Assembly (NCBI RefSeq): GCF_013401515.1
Contig: NZ_CP058529.1
Location: 992,001 to 1,056,000, forward strand
Direction of reading: 5' to 3'
Length of the DNA stretch: 64,000 nt
Source: Halorarum halophilum
GTDB taxonomy: Archaea; Halobacteriota; Halobacteria; Halobacteriales; Haloferacaceae
A program made the translations under genes and the position numbers. Positions 34,808 to 44,568 of this stretch are shown here, in pieces; within the stretch, counting starts at the first letter, position 1; every line of letters begins with the position of its first letter. The notes beneath the pieces were generated by a model that worked only from the letters and a program-made list of their open reading frames with translations, ran no database searches and was not told the DNA's origin.

Positions 34808-35121
34808 AACGCGACCTCTTTTGACGGGGGTCCTCCTCGCGCGGGCGGCTTCACCGCCCGCGCTCGTCGAACCCCCGCAAAACCCGTCGATGCTGTGGGA
34901 TTCCGAGGGAATCCCACTGCTGACGGGAAATCTTCGATTTCCCGTAATGCCAAAACCCTGCGAGCGAAGCCGACGGCCTCGCTCGCAGTACAGACGCTAG
35001 TTCCTCCGCCCCGTTACCGGTCGACGGAGCGACCACGGTCGGTGTCCATCGATAGAACGATAATCGTCCCCCCGTCACGGTCGATATCGACTTCGACGCC
35101 GTCGAGACCGACGCGGATATC
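34808..35121. other. Non-coding interval with four consecutive hairpins
   Basis: No convincing gene is present. It holds four separate inverted repeats within 150 nt (listed next). Past the last one, from about 35056, the frame of the SprT-like gene stays open but lacks a start codon until the GTG at 35122. Confidence 0.6.
34839..34988. repeat. Array of four hairpin-forming inverted repeats
   Basis: Stems: 34839-34848/34854-34863 (10 bp perfect, 5-nt loop); 34895-34904/34908-34917 (10 bp perfect, 3-nt loop); 34923-34932/34936-34945 (10 bp perfect, 3-nt loop); 34958-34971/34975-34988 (14 bp, one mismatch, 3-nt loop). The stems are unlike one another, so this is not a simple tandem repeat. The first could act as the arginase terminator. 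The set resembles a palindrome-rich mobile-element end or a structured RNA. Confidence 0.75.
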
Positions 35122-35709
35122 GTGGCCTACAGCCGCCGCTACGCCCGCGTGGCGGTCGTGGAGTTCGGCTTCGACGTGAACCTGGATCGGAGCGTCGGGT
35201 GGCGGGTCTCCGGACGGGCGAAGCGCCGCGCGGCCGCCGTGAAGCACCCGAAGGTCCCGGGTGCCGCCGTCGGTGAGCCGATGGACTGGGACCGGGCCCG
35301 GCGAGAGCACACCGACGCGCTCGACCGGTCGCGGTTCGAGGACCTCCACGCCTGCGAAATCGTGTGTTCGCGCCGGGCGGTCGACGCGTACGACGAGGCC
35401 GAGTGGCGCCGGACGCTCAGACACGAGCTCGTCCACGTCGAGCAGTTCCAGCGGTTCGGAGCGACAGGCCACGGTGCGTGGTTCCGGAGGCGTGCCGAGT
35501 CGGTCGATACCGAGAACCACTGCCCCGCATTCCACCGCGGGCGCTACCTCGTTCGGTGCCGCGACTGCCGCGAGGTCCGGTTCGACCGCTGTCGAGAGTG
35601 CGAGACCACGCGCCTCGCCGAACTCCCGCCGTCTAAGCAGGCGAGCAGGGTCAGGCCGACGGCGTGCTGCGGGGCGTACTACGAACTCGAGGACACGCGG
35701 GCAGACTGA
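35122..35709 (+). CDS. SprT-like zinc metalloprotease domain protein
   Basis: 195 residues from GTG. The HExxH zinc-protease motif is HELVHVEQF at residues ~101-109, embedded in WRRTLRHELVHVEQFQRFG as in SprT/Spartan-type proteins. A C-terminal zinc ribbon follows (CRDCREVRFDRCRECETT, later CC in TACCGAYYELED). Family knowledge: SprT/Spartan proteins are tied to DNA-protein crosslink repair or transcription. The start is unsure: the same frame reads sensibly (VTVDIDFDAVETDADIVAY) for ~20 codons before the GTG with no start codon, so the gene may be 5'-truncated. Confidence 0.78.
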   Translation: MAYSRRYARVAVVEFGFDVNLDRSVGWRVSGRAKRRAAAVKHPKVPGAAVGEPMDWDRARREHTDALDRSRFEDLHACEIVCSRRAVDAYDEAEWRRTLRHELVHVEQFQRFGATGHGAWFRRRAESVDTENHCPAFHRGRYLVRCRDCREVRFDRCRECETTRLAELPPSKQASRVRPTACCGAYYELEDTRAD

Positions 35710-35826
35710 GAAGGCGGAGTGTTCCGGTACAGATTTATTCACGGTGTTGTCATGAATATTTACCGGCCAGAACGTACCCCGTCGGTGTCTATAACCCGCC
35801 CGGCGACCTGGGTCCCGTATCGCAGT

Positions 35827-37911
35827 ATGGACCCCATAATCGAGGGAGGTGACGGGGGGCTCGAGATCAGGGACCCGATCGAGCGTCGGCGGGTCGTCCT
35901 CGAGACCGACCGGGCCGTCTCGCCGACCGAGGTCGACCCGTCGGCGCTCAGGGTCCCCGTGGGGTCGGCCGTCCGCGTCGCCGCCCGCGAGATCGTGCTC
36001 CCCCGGTTCGTCGACCTGTTCGTGCGGGACGCCTCGGGCGACGCGATCGCCGACGCGAACTCCCTCCAGTATCGGGCACTCCCGGCCGAGGAGTACGTCG
36101 TCGAGGTCAACGCGCCGGTCAAGGTGTACCTCACCGTCGACTCCGCGCTGGAACTGGTGGTCGGACCCGGCGGAATCCGCCTCGCGTTCCCGGAGTCCAC
36201 GCCGGTGACTGTCGGGGCGCGCTCGTATCACCACCGACCCTCGGCCACCATCACGACGACGACCGATCCGGCCGACCTCCGGACCGCGATCTCGTCGCTC
36301 TCGTCGGCGCTGAAGACGACCGGGCCCGAGCGGTCCTACCCGACGCTCCGGGGGCACCCGCCCCTCGTCGAACTCGGCGAGCGGCTCTCCGTCCCCGACG
36401 AGATCGCGAGACCGGAGACGGGCGTCCGGATGGCGGTCCCGTCGACCGTCGAGGCGCTGTTCGCGGCCGCGCCGCTCGCCTACTATCTCGGCGCTGAACT
36501 CGTCGCCGGCGAGGAGCCGCGACTGCTCACCGACGCGGGACTCGACTACGACCTCACCAGCGCGGGGAGTCTCGAATCCACGGTGCGGCGCGTGCTCGAG
36601 CGGGTGTTCTTCCTCGACTGCCTGCTCCGGACGGAGGGGTACGCCGGCGTCGACCTCTCGGAGCGGGCCGCGGTAGCGGACGCGGTGGATCTCGAGTTCG
36701 ACCGACTGTACGACGAGCCGCTCGCCGAACAGCTCGCGGCGTACCTCTCGGTTCCGTACGACGAAATCGCCGAGCAGATACCCACGTGGAGCCTCGTCGC
36801 CTGCTTTTCGCCGGACCCAGAGGGCATCGAGGCGCTCCCGTTCGTGGTCGACGAACTGGCGACCGTCCGCGTCGTGGAACCGGATCCGATCCCGCCGTCG
36901 GACCTCCGCGAGCGAATGGTCGCGGACTATCTGGACGCGGAGAACGGTATCCACTTCACCCGGGGGCGGGGTACCGAGAATCCCCCGTTCGAGTCGGTCG
37001 TCGCGCTCCCGGAGTCGAACGCCGTCGAGCAGGTGTGGTTCGGCCCGGGGCTCCCTTGGAACGCGAGCAAGGGGGTGCCGGACGCCTACCGCAACGGACT
37101 CGGCCGGGAGCCCAACGCGGGGCCCATCGACATCACCGTCGTCCGCAACGACTCGGCGATGGACGAGGAGTCGACCGCGGCCGCCGACGCCTACCGCTCG
37201 GGGATCGACCTCCCGTTCGACGTCCACGTCGAGACCGACCTCTCGACGTCGGAGCTCCGCCGGGCCTTGGCCGCGGATGCCGACTTCCTCCACTACGTGG
37301 GCCACATCGACCCCGGGGGGTTCCGCTGTCGGGACGGGCTGCTCGACGCCGAGAGCCTCGACGCCGTCGGCGTCGACGCGTTCCTCCTCAACGGGTGTCG
37401 CTCGTACGAGCAGGGGGTCGCACTCGTCGAGCGGGGCGCCATCGGCGGCGTCGTCACGCTGAGCGAGGTCATCAACAGCGGCGCCGTCGACGTCGGCCGG
37501 ACGATAGCCAGACTGCTCAACCGCGGGTTCCCCCTGCGGGCGGCGCTCGCGCTCGCACGGTCGGGGCACGCGCTGGGCGGTCACTACCTCGTCGTGGGGG
37601 ACGGGACGATCGACGTCGCGCAGAACTCGAACGGAGCGCCGATAGCGTGTGAACTAGAGCGAACTACCGACGGGGCAATTGAGTTGATTGCTCACACGTT
37701 TCTTCCGTCGGAAGGAGGGATGGGAACAGTTACGTATCCGTTCCTTCCCTCGAATGATCGACACCACCTCGCACCAGGTGCGTCGGGATCGTTCCAATTA
37801 CGGGAGACGGAGACGCGTCAGTTCTTCGACCGCTTTGCTCCCCCTGCTATCGTCGACGGGAACCTGTTGTTCAAGAACGTCGTCGACCAACTAAACGATC
37901 AAGGGCCGTGA
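35827..37911 (+). CDS. CHAT-domain (caspase-like) protein
   Basis: 694 residues from MDPIIEGGDGGLEIRDP; a TATA-like CTATAACC lies ~33 nt upstream (ATG at 35752 is an alternative). Residues 1-430 match no family I know: a beta-rich part to ~150 (VDLFVRDASGD, EEYVVEVNAPVKVYLTVD), then mostly helical. Residues ~434-600 form a CHAT domain: FLHYVGHIDPGGF with His493, FLLNGCRSYEQG with Cys524, then GAIGGVVTLSEVINSGAVDVGRTIA and FPLRAALALAR. CHAT enzymes are clan CD proteases cut from caspase/separase ancestry and usually act in regulated signalling. The catalytic pair is intact. The last ~85 codons are visibly less GC-rich. Confidence 0.82.
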   Translation: MDPIIEGGDGGLEIRDPIERRRVVLETDRAVSPTEVDPSALRVPVGSAVRVAAREIVLPRFVDLFVRDASGDAIADANSLQYRALPAEEYVVEVNAPVKVYLTVDSALELVVGPGGIRLAFPESTPVTVGARSYHHRPSATITTTTDPADLRTAISSLSSALKTTGPERSYPTLRGHPPLVELGERLSVPDEIARPETGVRMAVPSTVEALFAAAPLAYYLGAELVAGEEPRLLTDAGLDYDLTSAGSLESTVRRVLERVFFLDCLLRTEGYAGVDLSERAAVADAVDLEFDRLYDEPLAEQLAAYLSVPYDEIAEQIPTWSLVACFSPDPEGIEALPFVVDELATVRVVEPDPIPPSDLRERMVADYLDAENGIHFTRGRGTENPPFESVVALPESNAVEQVWFGPGLPWNASKGVPDAYRNGLGREPNAGPIDITVVRNDSAMDEESTAAADAYRSGIDLPFDVHVETDLSTSELRRALAADADFLHYVGHIDPGGFRCRDGLLDAESLDAVGVDAFLLNGCRSYEQGVALVERGAIGGVVTLSEVINSGAVDVGRTIARLLNRGFPLRAALALARSGHALGGHYLVVGDGTIDVAQNSNGAPIACELERTTDGAIELIAHTFLPSEGGMGTVTYPFLPSNDRHHLAPGASGSFQLRETETRQFFDRFAPPAIVDGNLLFKNVVDQLNDQGP

Positions 37912-38039
37912 TACGCCCCACAGCCCGATGTGGCCGCCATCGCCATCCCCGCCTGCGAGGAGAGGAGGACGAGCGTGAACAGCGCGCCGATCAGTTTCGG
38001 ATGCTCCGCGACCTTCGCCGTCAGTACGTTGTCGGACAT
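37899..38039 (-). CDS. 46-residue membrane peptide (DUF7503-like)
   Basis: ATG at 38039, TGA at 37899, overlapping the 3' end of the CHAT gene by 13 nt on the opposite strand. The protein starts MSDNVLTAKVAEHPKLIG, then has one hydrophobic span (GALFTLVLLSSQAGMAMA) with a signal-peptide-like AMA end, and finishes TSGCGAYHGP. The pattern 'MSDN-x-L-x(5)-EHP-x-hydrophobic' is one I recall from tiny haloarchaeal proteins named DUF7503; the name is from memory. Such peptides are often near the RecA-like/wHTH family seen at 38328. Function unknown. Confidence 0.72.
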   Translation of the reverse strand: MSDNVLTAKVAEHPKLIGALFTLVLLSSQAGMAMAATSGCGAYHGP

Positions 38040-38327
38040 TCGTGGTCACCTCGGATAGCCGGGGCGGCGGTCACCCCGACACGGTTCGGAGTTGGCGACG
38101 ACGTGTTTCGTTATGGATTACGTATCCCCAGTGCGCCCGCCGAATCCGTAAGCGTCGGCGGCGGTAGGGGCCGACTAGCGCAGAGATACCCCCCGGAACA
38201 GGGAGTGGAATACCCCACGGATAGACACGTTCGTCGAGCGTCGTTCGCAGAATGAGGCAACGTGTGACGCCGTAGGAGTGAACTTTAGTACGTCCCGTTT
38301 TATTACCCCGCCAAGAGTACGAATCGT
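38040..38327. other. Divergent regulatory region
   Basis: 288 nt between the starts of the membrane peptide (leftward) and the RecA-like/wHTH gene (rightward). The right end holds a clear TATA box. No well-placed TATA was found for the leftward gene, and no further gene is visible. Confidence 0.5.
38297..38306 (+). promoter_or_regulatory. TATA box of the RecA-like/wHTH gene
   Basis: GTTTTATTAC is centred 26 nt before the ATG at 38328, the spacing expected for a leaderless haloarchaeal transcript. Confidence 0.65.
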
Positions 38328-39230
38328 ATGGGTACGGAACGAGTACCGTCGCTCCTCCAGCGGGAAGACAGGCTCCTCGTCGCAGCGGACGAGAGCGACG
38401 ACGTCGGCGAACTCTGCATCGACTTCATCCTGAAGGATTCGACTCGCGAGGCAGCAGCGGTCGCCGTCACCAGCGGCCGCAACTCCGCCGCGCTGCTGGA
38501 TCGGTGGCAGCGGAGCGGGCGCGGTCGGTTCCGCGACCTCTCCGTCCTCGCGGTCGGCGGCGCTGACCGGTCGGTCGCCGCCGACGGGGCGTCCCAGTCG
38601 GCACTCGGGCTCGTCCAGTCCCTCGACGAGTCGATCACCGTGACCGAACTGGTCGAGCGCATCCAGGGCCAGTTACAGGAGTGGGCGGCCGACGAAGTGG
38701 CGCTCGGCGTGTACGTCGACTCGCTGGACGACTGGCTCGACCCGAAGTCCTACATCGAGCTGATCGACCGCCTCTCGTCCGTGCTCTCGGCACACGGCGG
38801 GGTCGGCGTCTTCCGCGTCTCCCCGGACGTGAGAGCACTCGCCGCGATACGGTCCCGGTTCGGGGCGGTGATCGAACTTGACTCCGACGGGGTTCGGACG
38901 GCGCCGACGGAGGAGCCCGTCCCGACCGAGGAGCTGTTCGACGCGCTCGGAACCAGACGCCGGTGGCGGGTGCTCCGGTACCTGCTCGGACGACGCGACG
39001 AACCGACGGACGTCGATGAACTCGCCCGGGCGCTCGTCCGGGAGGATCCCTCGGAGGAGGCCGTACAGAAGCGGTACGTGGGCCTCGTCCACAGCGATCT
39101 CCCTGTGCTCGCGGATCTCGGCGTCGTCACGTTCGAACGGAGTCGATCCGTCGTCGAACCGACCGACCGTATCGGGAGCGTGGAGCCCTTCCTGGCGCTC
39201 GCGGACGCGGAGTCTACCCAGCAGGTCTGA
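38328..39230 (+). CDS. RecA/KaiC-like protein without Walker A fused to winged helix (DUF7504/DUF7344-like)
   Basis: 300 residues. The first ~185 follow the layout of a RecA/KaiC-like fold (EDRLLVAADESDDVGELCIDFIL, AAAVAVTSGRNSAALLDRW, DEVALGVYVDSLDDWLDPKSYIELIDRLSSVL), but no GxxGxGKT phosphate loop is present, so ATP hydrolysis is unlikely. Residues ~200-290 are a winged helix (LFDALGTRRRWRVLRYLLG, DVDELARALV, LVHSDLPVLADLGVVTFE) of the haloarchaeal DUF7344 kind. It looks like a sensor-regulator that may control nearby genes. The next gene starts 4 nt after its stop. Domain numbers are from memory. Confidence 0.75.
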   Translation: MGTERVPSLLQREDRLLVAADESDDVGELCIDFILKDSTREAAAVAVTSGRNSAALLDRWQRSGRGRFRDLSVLAVGGADRSVAADGASQSALGLVQSLDESITVTELVERIQGQLQEWAADEVALGVYVDSLDDWLDPKSYIELIDRLSSVLSAHGGVGVFRVSPDVRALAAIRSRFGAVIELDSDGVRTAPTEEPVPTEELFDALGTRRRWRVLRYLLGRRDEPTDVDELARALVREDPSEEAVQKRYVGLVHSDLPVLADLGVVTFERSRSVVEPTDRIGSVEPFLALADAESTQQV

Positions 39231-39234
39231 ATCG

Positions 39235-39645
39235 ATGTACGACGAGGACGTCCGCGGCGACCTGGGACTGATAGTACTGGAGGCGTTCGCCCACGACGTA
39301 CCCGTCGTCGGGCTGCACGTCCTCACGCATCAGGACCCCGGGGTTCCGGACATCGCCGTCGACATCAGGTCGGACGACCCCGAGGCGCACGACCGTACCC
39401 ACGACGGGTCCGAGGCGGCCGCACGGCGACTCGAGGCGTTCGAGACCGCGCTCCAGGACCTACTGCTCACGGCCTACGCCGAGGACGAACTGGCCGACCC
39501 GGTCGGCGTCTGGCGCCTCGAGTTCCCGTCTCCGCACGTCCCAGACTGGTCCGTCGAGATCTCGTTCAGGATGTCGGACGGGGGCAGTTCCGAGCGATCG
39601 GCACCGGAACGACGGAAGCGACACGCGACCGCACGCGACTCCTGA
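39235..39645 (+). CDS. Unknown 136-residue protein co-transcribed with the RecA-like/wHTH gene
   Basis: From MYDEDVRGDLGLIVLEAFAHDVPVVG. The core mixes strand and helix (GLHVLTHQDPGVPDIAVDIRSDD, RRLEAFETALQDLLLTAYAEDEL, VWRLEFPSPHVPDWSVEISFRM) and the C-terminus is basic and disordered (SERSAPERRKRHATARDS). No family is recognised. It starts 4 nt after the previous stop, so translation is probably coupled. It ends 28 nt before the convergent gyrA stop. Confidence 0.7.
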   Translation: MYDEDVRGDLGLIVLEAFAHDVPVVGLHVLTHQDPGVPDIAVDIRSDDPEAHDRTHDGSEAAARRLEAFETALQDLLLTAYAEDELADPVGVWRLEFPSPHVPDWSVEISFRMSDGGSSERSAPERRKRHATARDS

Positions 39646-39673
39646 GAGAAAACGGGGCGACCCGACGGGCCCG

Positions 39674-42160
39674 CTACGAGTCGTCGGACGATCCGACCTC
39701 GACGCGGGCCGACGGTAGCACGTCGACCGCGGCGACCTTGTCCTCCGGGTCGAGGTCCATCACCTTCACGCCCATCGTGTTGCGCCCGATCGTCGAGATG
39801 TCCTCGACGCGGGTGCGCATGATCTGTCCGCCCTCGCTCAGCGCGAACAGGTGGTCGCCGGCCGAGACCGCCTCAACCGCACACGAGGGGCCGTTGCGGT
39901 CGTTCGTCTTGATGTCGATGAGCCCCTTCCCGTTCCGGCTCTGCCTGCGGTACTCGGCGAGGTCGGTCCGCTTGCCGTAGCCGTTCTTCGTGACCGTGAG
40001 CACCCAGTCGTGCTGGTCCGGGTCGAAGGCCGCCAGCCCGGCGACGGCGTCGTCCTCGGCCAGGTCGATGCCCCAGACCCCGCGGGCCGACCGACCCATC
40101 GCGCGCACCTCGGACTCGTCGAACCGGATGGCCATCCCGCCGCGGGTGCCGATGACGAGGTCGCGGGTGCCGTCCGTGACCTCGACGTCGGCGAGCTCGT
40201 CGCCGTCCTCGAGCCTGATGGCGCGGATGCCCGTCGAGAGGATGTTCCCGAAGTCCCCGCCGGCGGTCCGTTTCACGTAGCCGTCGCGGGTGACCATGGT
40301 GAGGTACTCCTCCTCGTCTCCCAGGTCGTCGCAGTTGACGACGGCGGTGATCTCCTCGCCGTCGTCGAGGTCGAGGACGTTGACCGCCGACTTCCCGCGG
40401 GCGGTGCGGCCCATCTCCGGCACCTCGTACGTCTTCAGCTGGTACACCTGTCCGTGGGTAGTGAAACAGAGCAGGTAGTCGTGCGTGGAGGCGAGGAACA
40501 CCGAGGAGACGCGGTCGCCCTCCTTCAGGTCCGCGCCGATGATGCCCTTGCCGCCGCGGTTCTGCGCGCGGAAGTCGGCCGCGGGCATCCGCTTGATGTA
40601 GTCGTCCTCGCTGACGACGACGACGGACTCCTCCTCGGGGATGAGGTCCTCGTGGGTGACCGAGCCGGTGTCCTCGACGAAGCCCGTCCGGCGGTCGTCG
40701 TCGTACTCCTCCCTGATCTCGCGGAGCTCGGTCTTGATGACCGACATGAGCTCGGACTCGGAGCCGAGGATCTCCTCCAGCCGCTCGATGCGGGCGGTCA
40801 CCTCCTCGTACTCCTCCTCGATCTCGGCCGCCTCGAGCGAGGTGAGCGAGCCGAGCTGCATCCGGACGATGTGCTCCGCCTGCGCCTGCGAGAAGTCGAA
40901 GGTCTCGCGCAGCGCCGCCTTCGCGGCGTCGCGGTCCTCGCTCTCGCGGATCGTCTCGACGACGTCCTCGACGTTGTCGAGTGCCTTGAGCCGCCCCTCG
41001 AGGATGTGGGCGCGGTCCTCCGCCTCCCCGAGTTCGTGCTCGGTCCGGCGGGTGACGACCTCCTTGCGGTGCTTGATGTACTCCTCGAGCGTCTCCTTCA
41101 GGGTGAGCACGCGCGGCTGGCCGTCGACCAGCGCGAGGTTGATGACGCCGAACGTCGTCTCGAGGTGGTGCTCGACGAGCTGGTTCTTCACCACCTCGAC
41201 GTTGGCGCCGCGCTTCAGCTCGACGACGACGCGGACGCCGTCGCGGTCGGACTCGTCGCGGAGGTCTGAGATGCCCTCGATGACGCCCTCGTTCACGTCC
41301 TCGGCGATGCGCTCGACGAGTCGCGCCTTGTTCTCCTGGTAGGGAATCTCCGTGACGACGATGCGCTTGCGGTCGCCGTCGAACTCCTCCGTCTCGAACT
41401 CGGCGCGGACGCGGACCCGGCCGCGTCCGGTCGCGTACGCCTTCTGGACCGCGTTGCGCCCGACGATGTTCGCGCCGGTCGGGAAGTCCGGACCCTTGAC
41501 GTGCTGCATCAGGTCCGCGAGCCCCGCGTCCGGGTCGTCGATGAGTTCGATCGTCGCGTCGATCACCTCGCCGAGGTTGTGCGGCGGGACCTTCGTCGAC
41601 ATCCCGACCGCGATGCCGGTCGAGCCGTTGACGAGCAGGTTCGGGTACGCCGCGGGGAGCACGTCGGGCTCCTGGAGGCGGTCGTCGTAGTTGGAGGAGA
41701 AGTCGACGGTGTCGCGCTCGATGTCCTCGAGCAGCTCCTCGGCGATGGGGGCCATCCGGGCCTCCGTGTACCGGGGCGCCGCGGCGGGGTCGCCGTCCAT
41801 CGAGCCGAAGTTCCCCTGCCCGTCGATGAGCGGGTAGCGCATGGAGAAGTCCTGGGCCATTCCGACGAGCGTGTCGTAGATGGCCGCGTCCCCGTGCGGG
41901 TGGTAATCGCCCATCGTCTCGCCGACGATGGAGGAGGACTTCCGGTGGCCCGTGTTGGAGCTGAGGCCCATCTCGTGCATCGCGTAGAGGATGCGCCGGT
42001 GGACCGGCTTCAGGCCGTCACGCACGTCCGGGAGCGCCCGGCCGGCGATGACGGACATCGCGTAGTCGATGTACGACTGTTCCATCTCGTCCTCGATACG
42101 GACGTGTTCGACCTGCGCGGCTCTGACGTCGCCCGGGTCGACTGGTGGTTCTGAGCTCAT
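39674..42160 (-). CDS. gyrA: DNA gyrase subunit A
   Basis: 828 residues, full length. Breakage-reunion domain start [28 protein letters not shown], catalytic Tyr131 in APRYTEARM, then the long coiled-coil and the C-terminal beta-pinwheel with GyrA boxes ([32 protein letters not shown]). Together with GyrB it introduces negative supercoils using ATP. In the quinolone-determining stretch ([17 protein letters not shown]) the position equivalent to E. coli Ser83 is Ala92, while the Asp87 equivalent (Asp96) is kept. It follows gyrB after 174 nt. Confidence 0.97.
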   Translation of the reverse strand: MSSEPPVDPGDVRAAQVEHVRIEDEMEQSYIDYAMSVIAGRALPDVRDGLKPVHRRILYAMHEMGLSSNTGHRKSSSIVGETMGDYHPHGDAAIYDTLVGMAQDFSMRYPLIDGQGNFGSMDGDPAAAPRYTEARMAPIAEELLEDIERDTVDFSSNYDDRLQEPDVLPAAYPNLLVNGSTGIAVGMSTKVPPHNLGEVIDATIELIDDPDAGLADLMQHVKGPDFPTGANIVGRNAVQKAYATGRGRVRVRAEFETEEFDGDRKRIVVTEIPYQENKARLVERIAEDVNEGVIEGISDLRDESDRDGVRVVVELKRGANVEVVKNQLVEHHLETTFGVINLALVDGQPRVLTLKETLEEYIKHRKEVVTRRTEHELGEAEDRAHILEGRLKALDNVEDVVETIRESEDRDAAKAALRETFDFSQAQAEHIVRMQLGSLTSLEAAEIEEEYEEVTARIERLEEILGSESELMSVIKTELREIREEYDDDRRTGFVEDTGSVTHEDLIPEEESVVVVSEDDYIKRMPAADFRAQNRGGKGIIGADLKEGDRVSSVFLASTHDYLLCFTTHGQVYQLKTYEVPEMGRTARGKSAVNVLDLDDGEEITAVVNCDDLGDEEEYLTMVTRDGYVKRTAGGDFGNILSTGIRAIRLEDGDELADVEVTDGTRDLVIGTRGGMAIRFDESEVRAMGRSARGVWGIDLAEDDAVAGLAAFDPDQHDWVLTVTKNGYGKRTDLAEYRRQSRNGKGLIDIKTNDRNGPSCAVEAVSAGDHLFALSEGGQIMRTRVEDISTIGRNTMGVKVMDLDPEDKVAAVDVLPSARVEVGSSDDS

Positions 42161-42334
42161 TCGTGTCTGGTTTCGTCGTCGTAAACTCGGCCGTCCGTCG
42201 ATTCGTCGCTACCGGAACTGCCGGTACCGGTCACGGAATCCCGCCCGACCCGAGGGCCGGTGGGTGTTCGCCCGTCACCGCGGTCGTCCCGGAATCGTCG
42301 CTCCCATGGAACGCGAATCATCGTCGATCCCATC

Positions 42335-44309
<1,975 letters not shown>

Positions 44310-44532
44310 TCTCGCACGCGCGCGTGAGAGCGAAGAAAACAGTCGGTGGGACTGACCGGTCGGGGAGCAGAATGCCGAACTATCCCCGGATCGGACGAGT
44401 TCTAGCCACCGCCGACCGCGGGTGCTCCGGATCGCCGACTCGCCGGTAGGTTCCGGGCTAACCTGCCGACCGGAAGGCGGCGAACACGGCCGTTTCGCCC
44501 GGCGGTTTCACTTACACTCCGCTGGAGAAGCC

Positions 44533-44541
44533 GTTTTAAGC
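44533..44541 (+). promoter_or_regulatory. top6B TATA box
   Basis: GTTTTAAGC lies ~32 nt before the top6B ATG. Confidence 0.6.
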
Positions 44542-44568
44542 CCCCGCCCGGTAGGGGTGTCCACGAGA

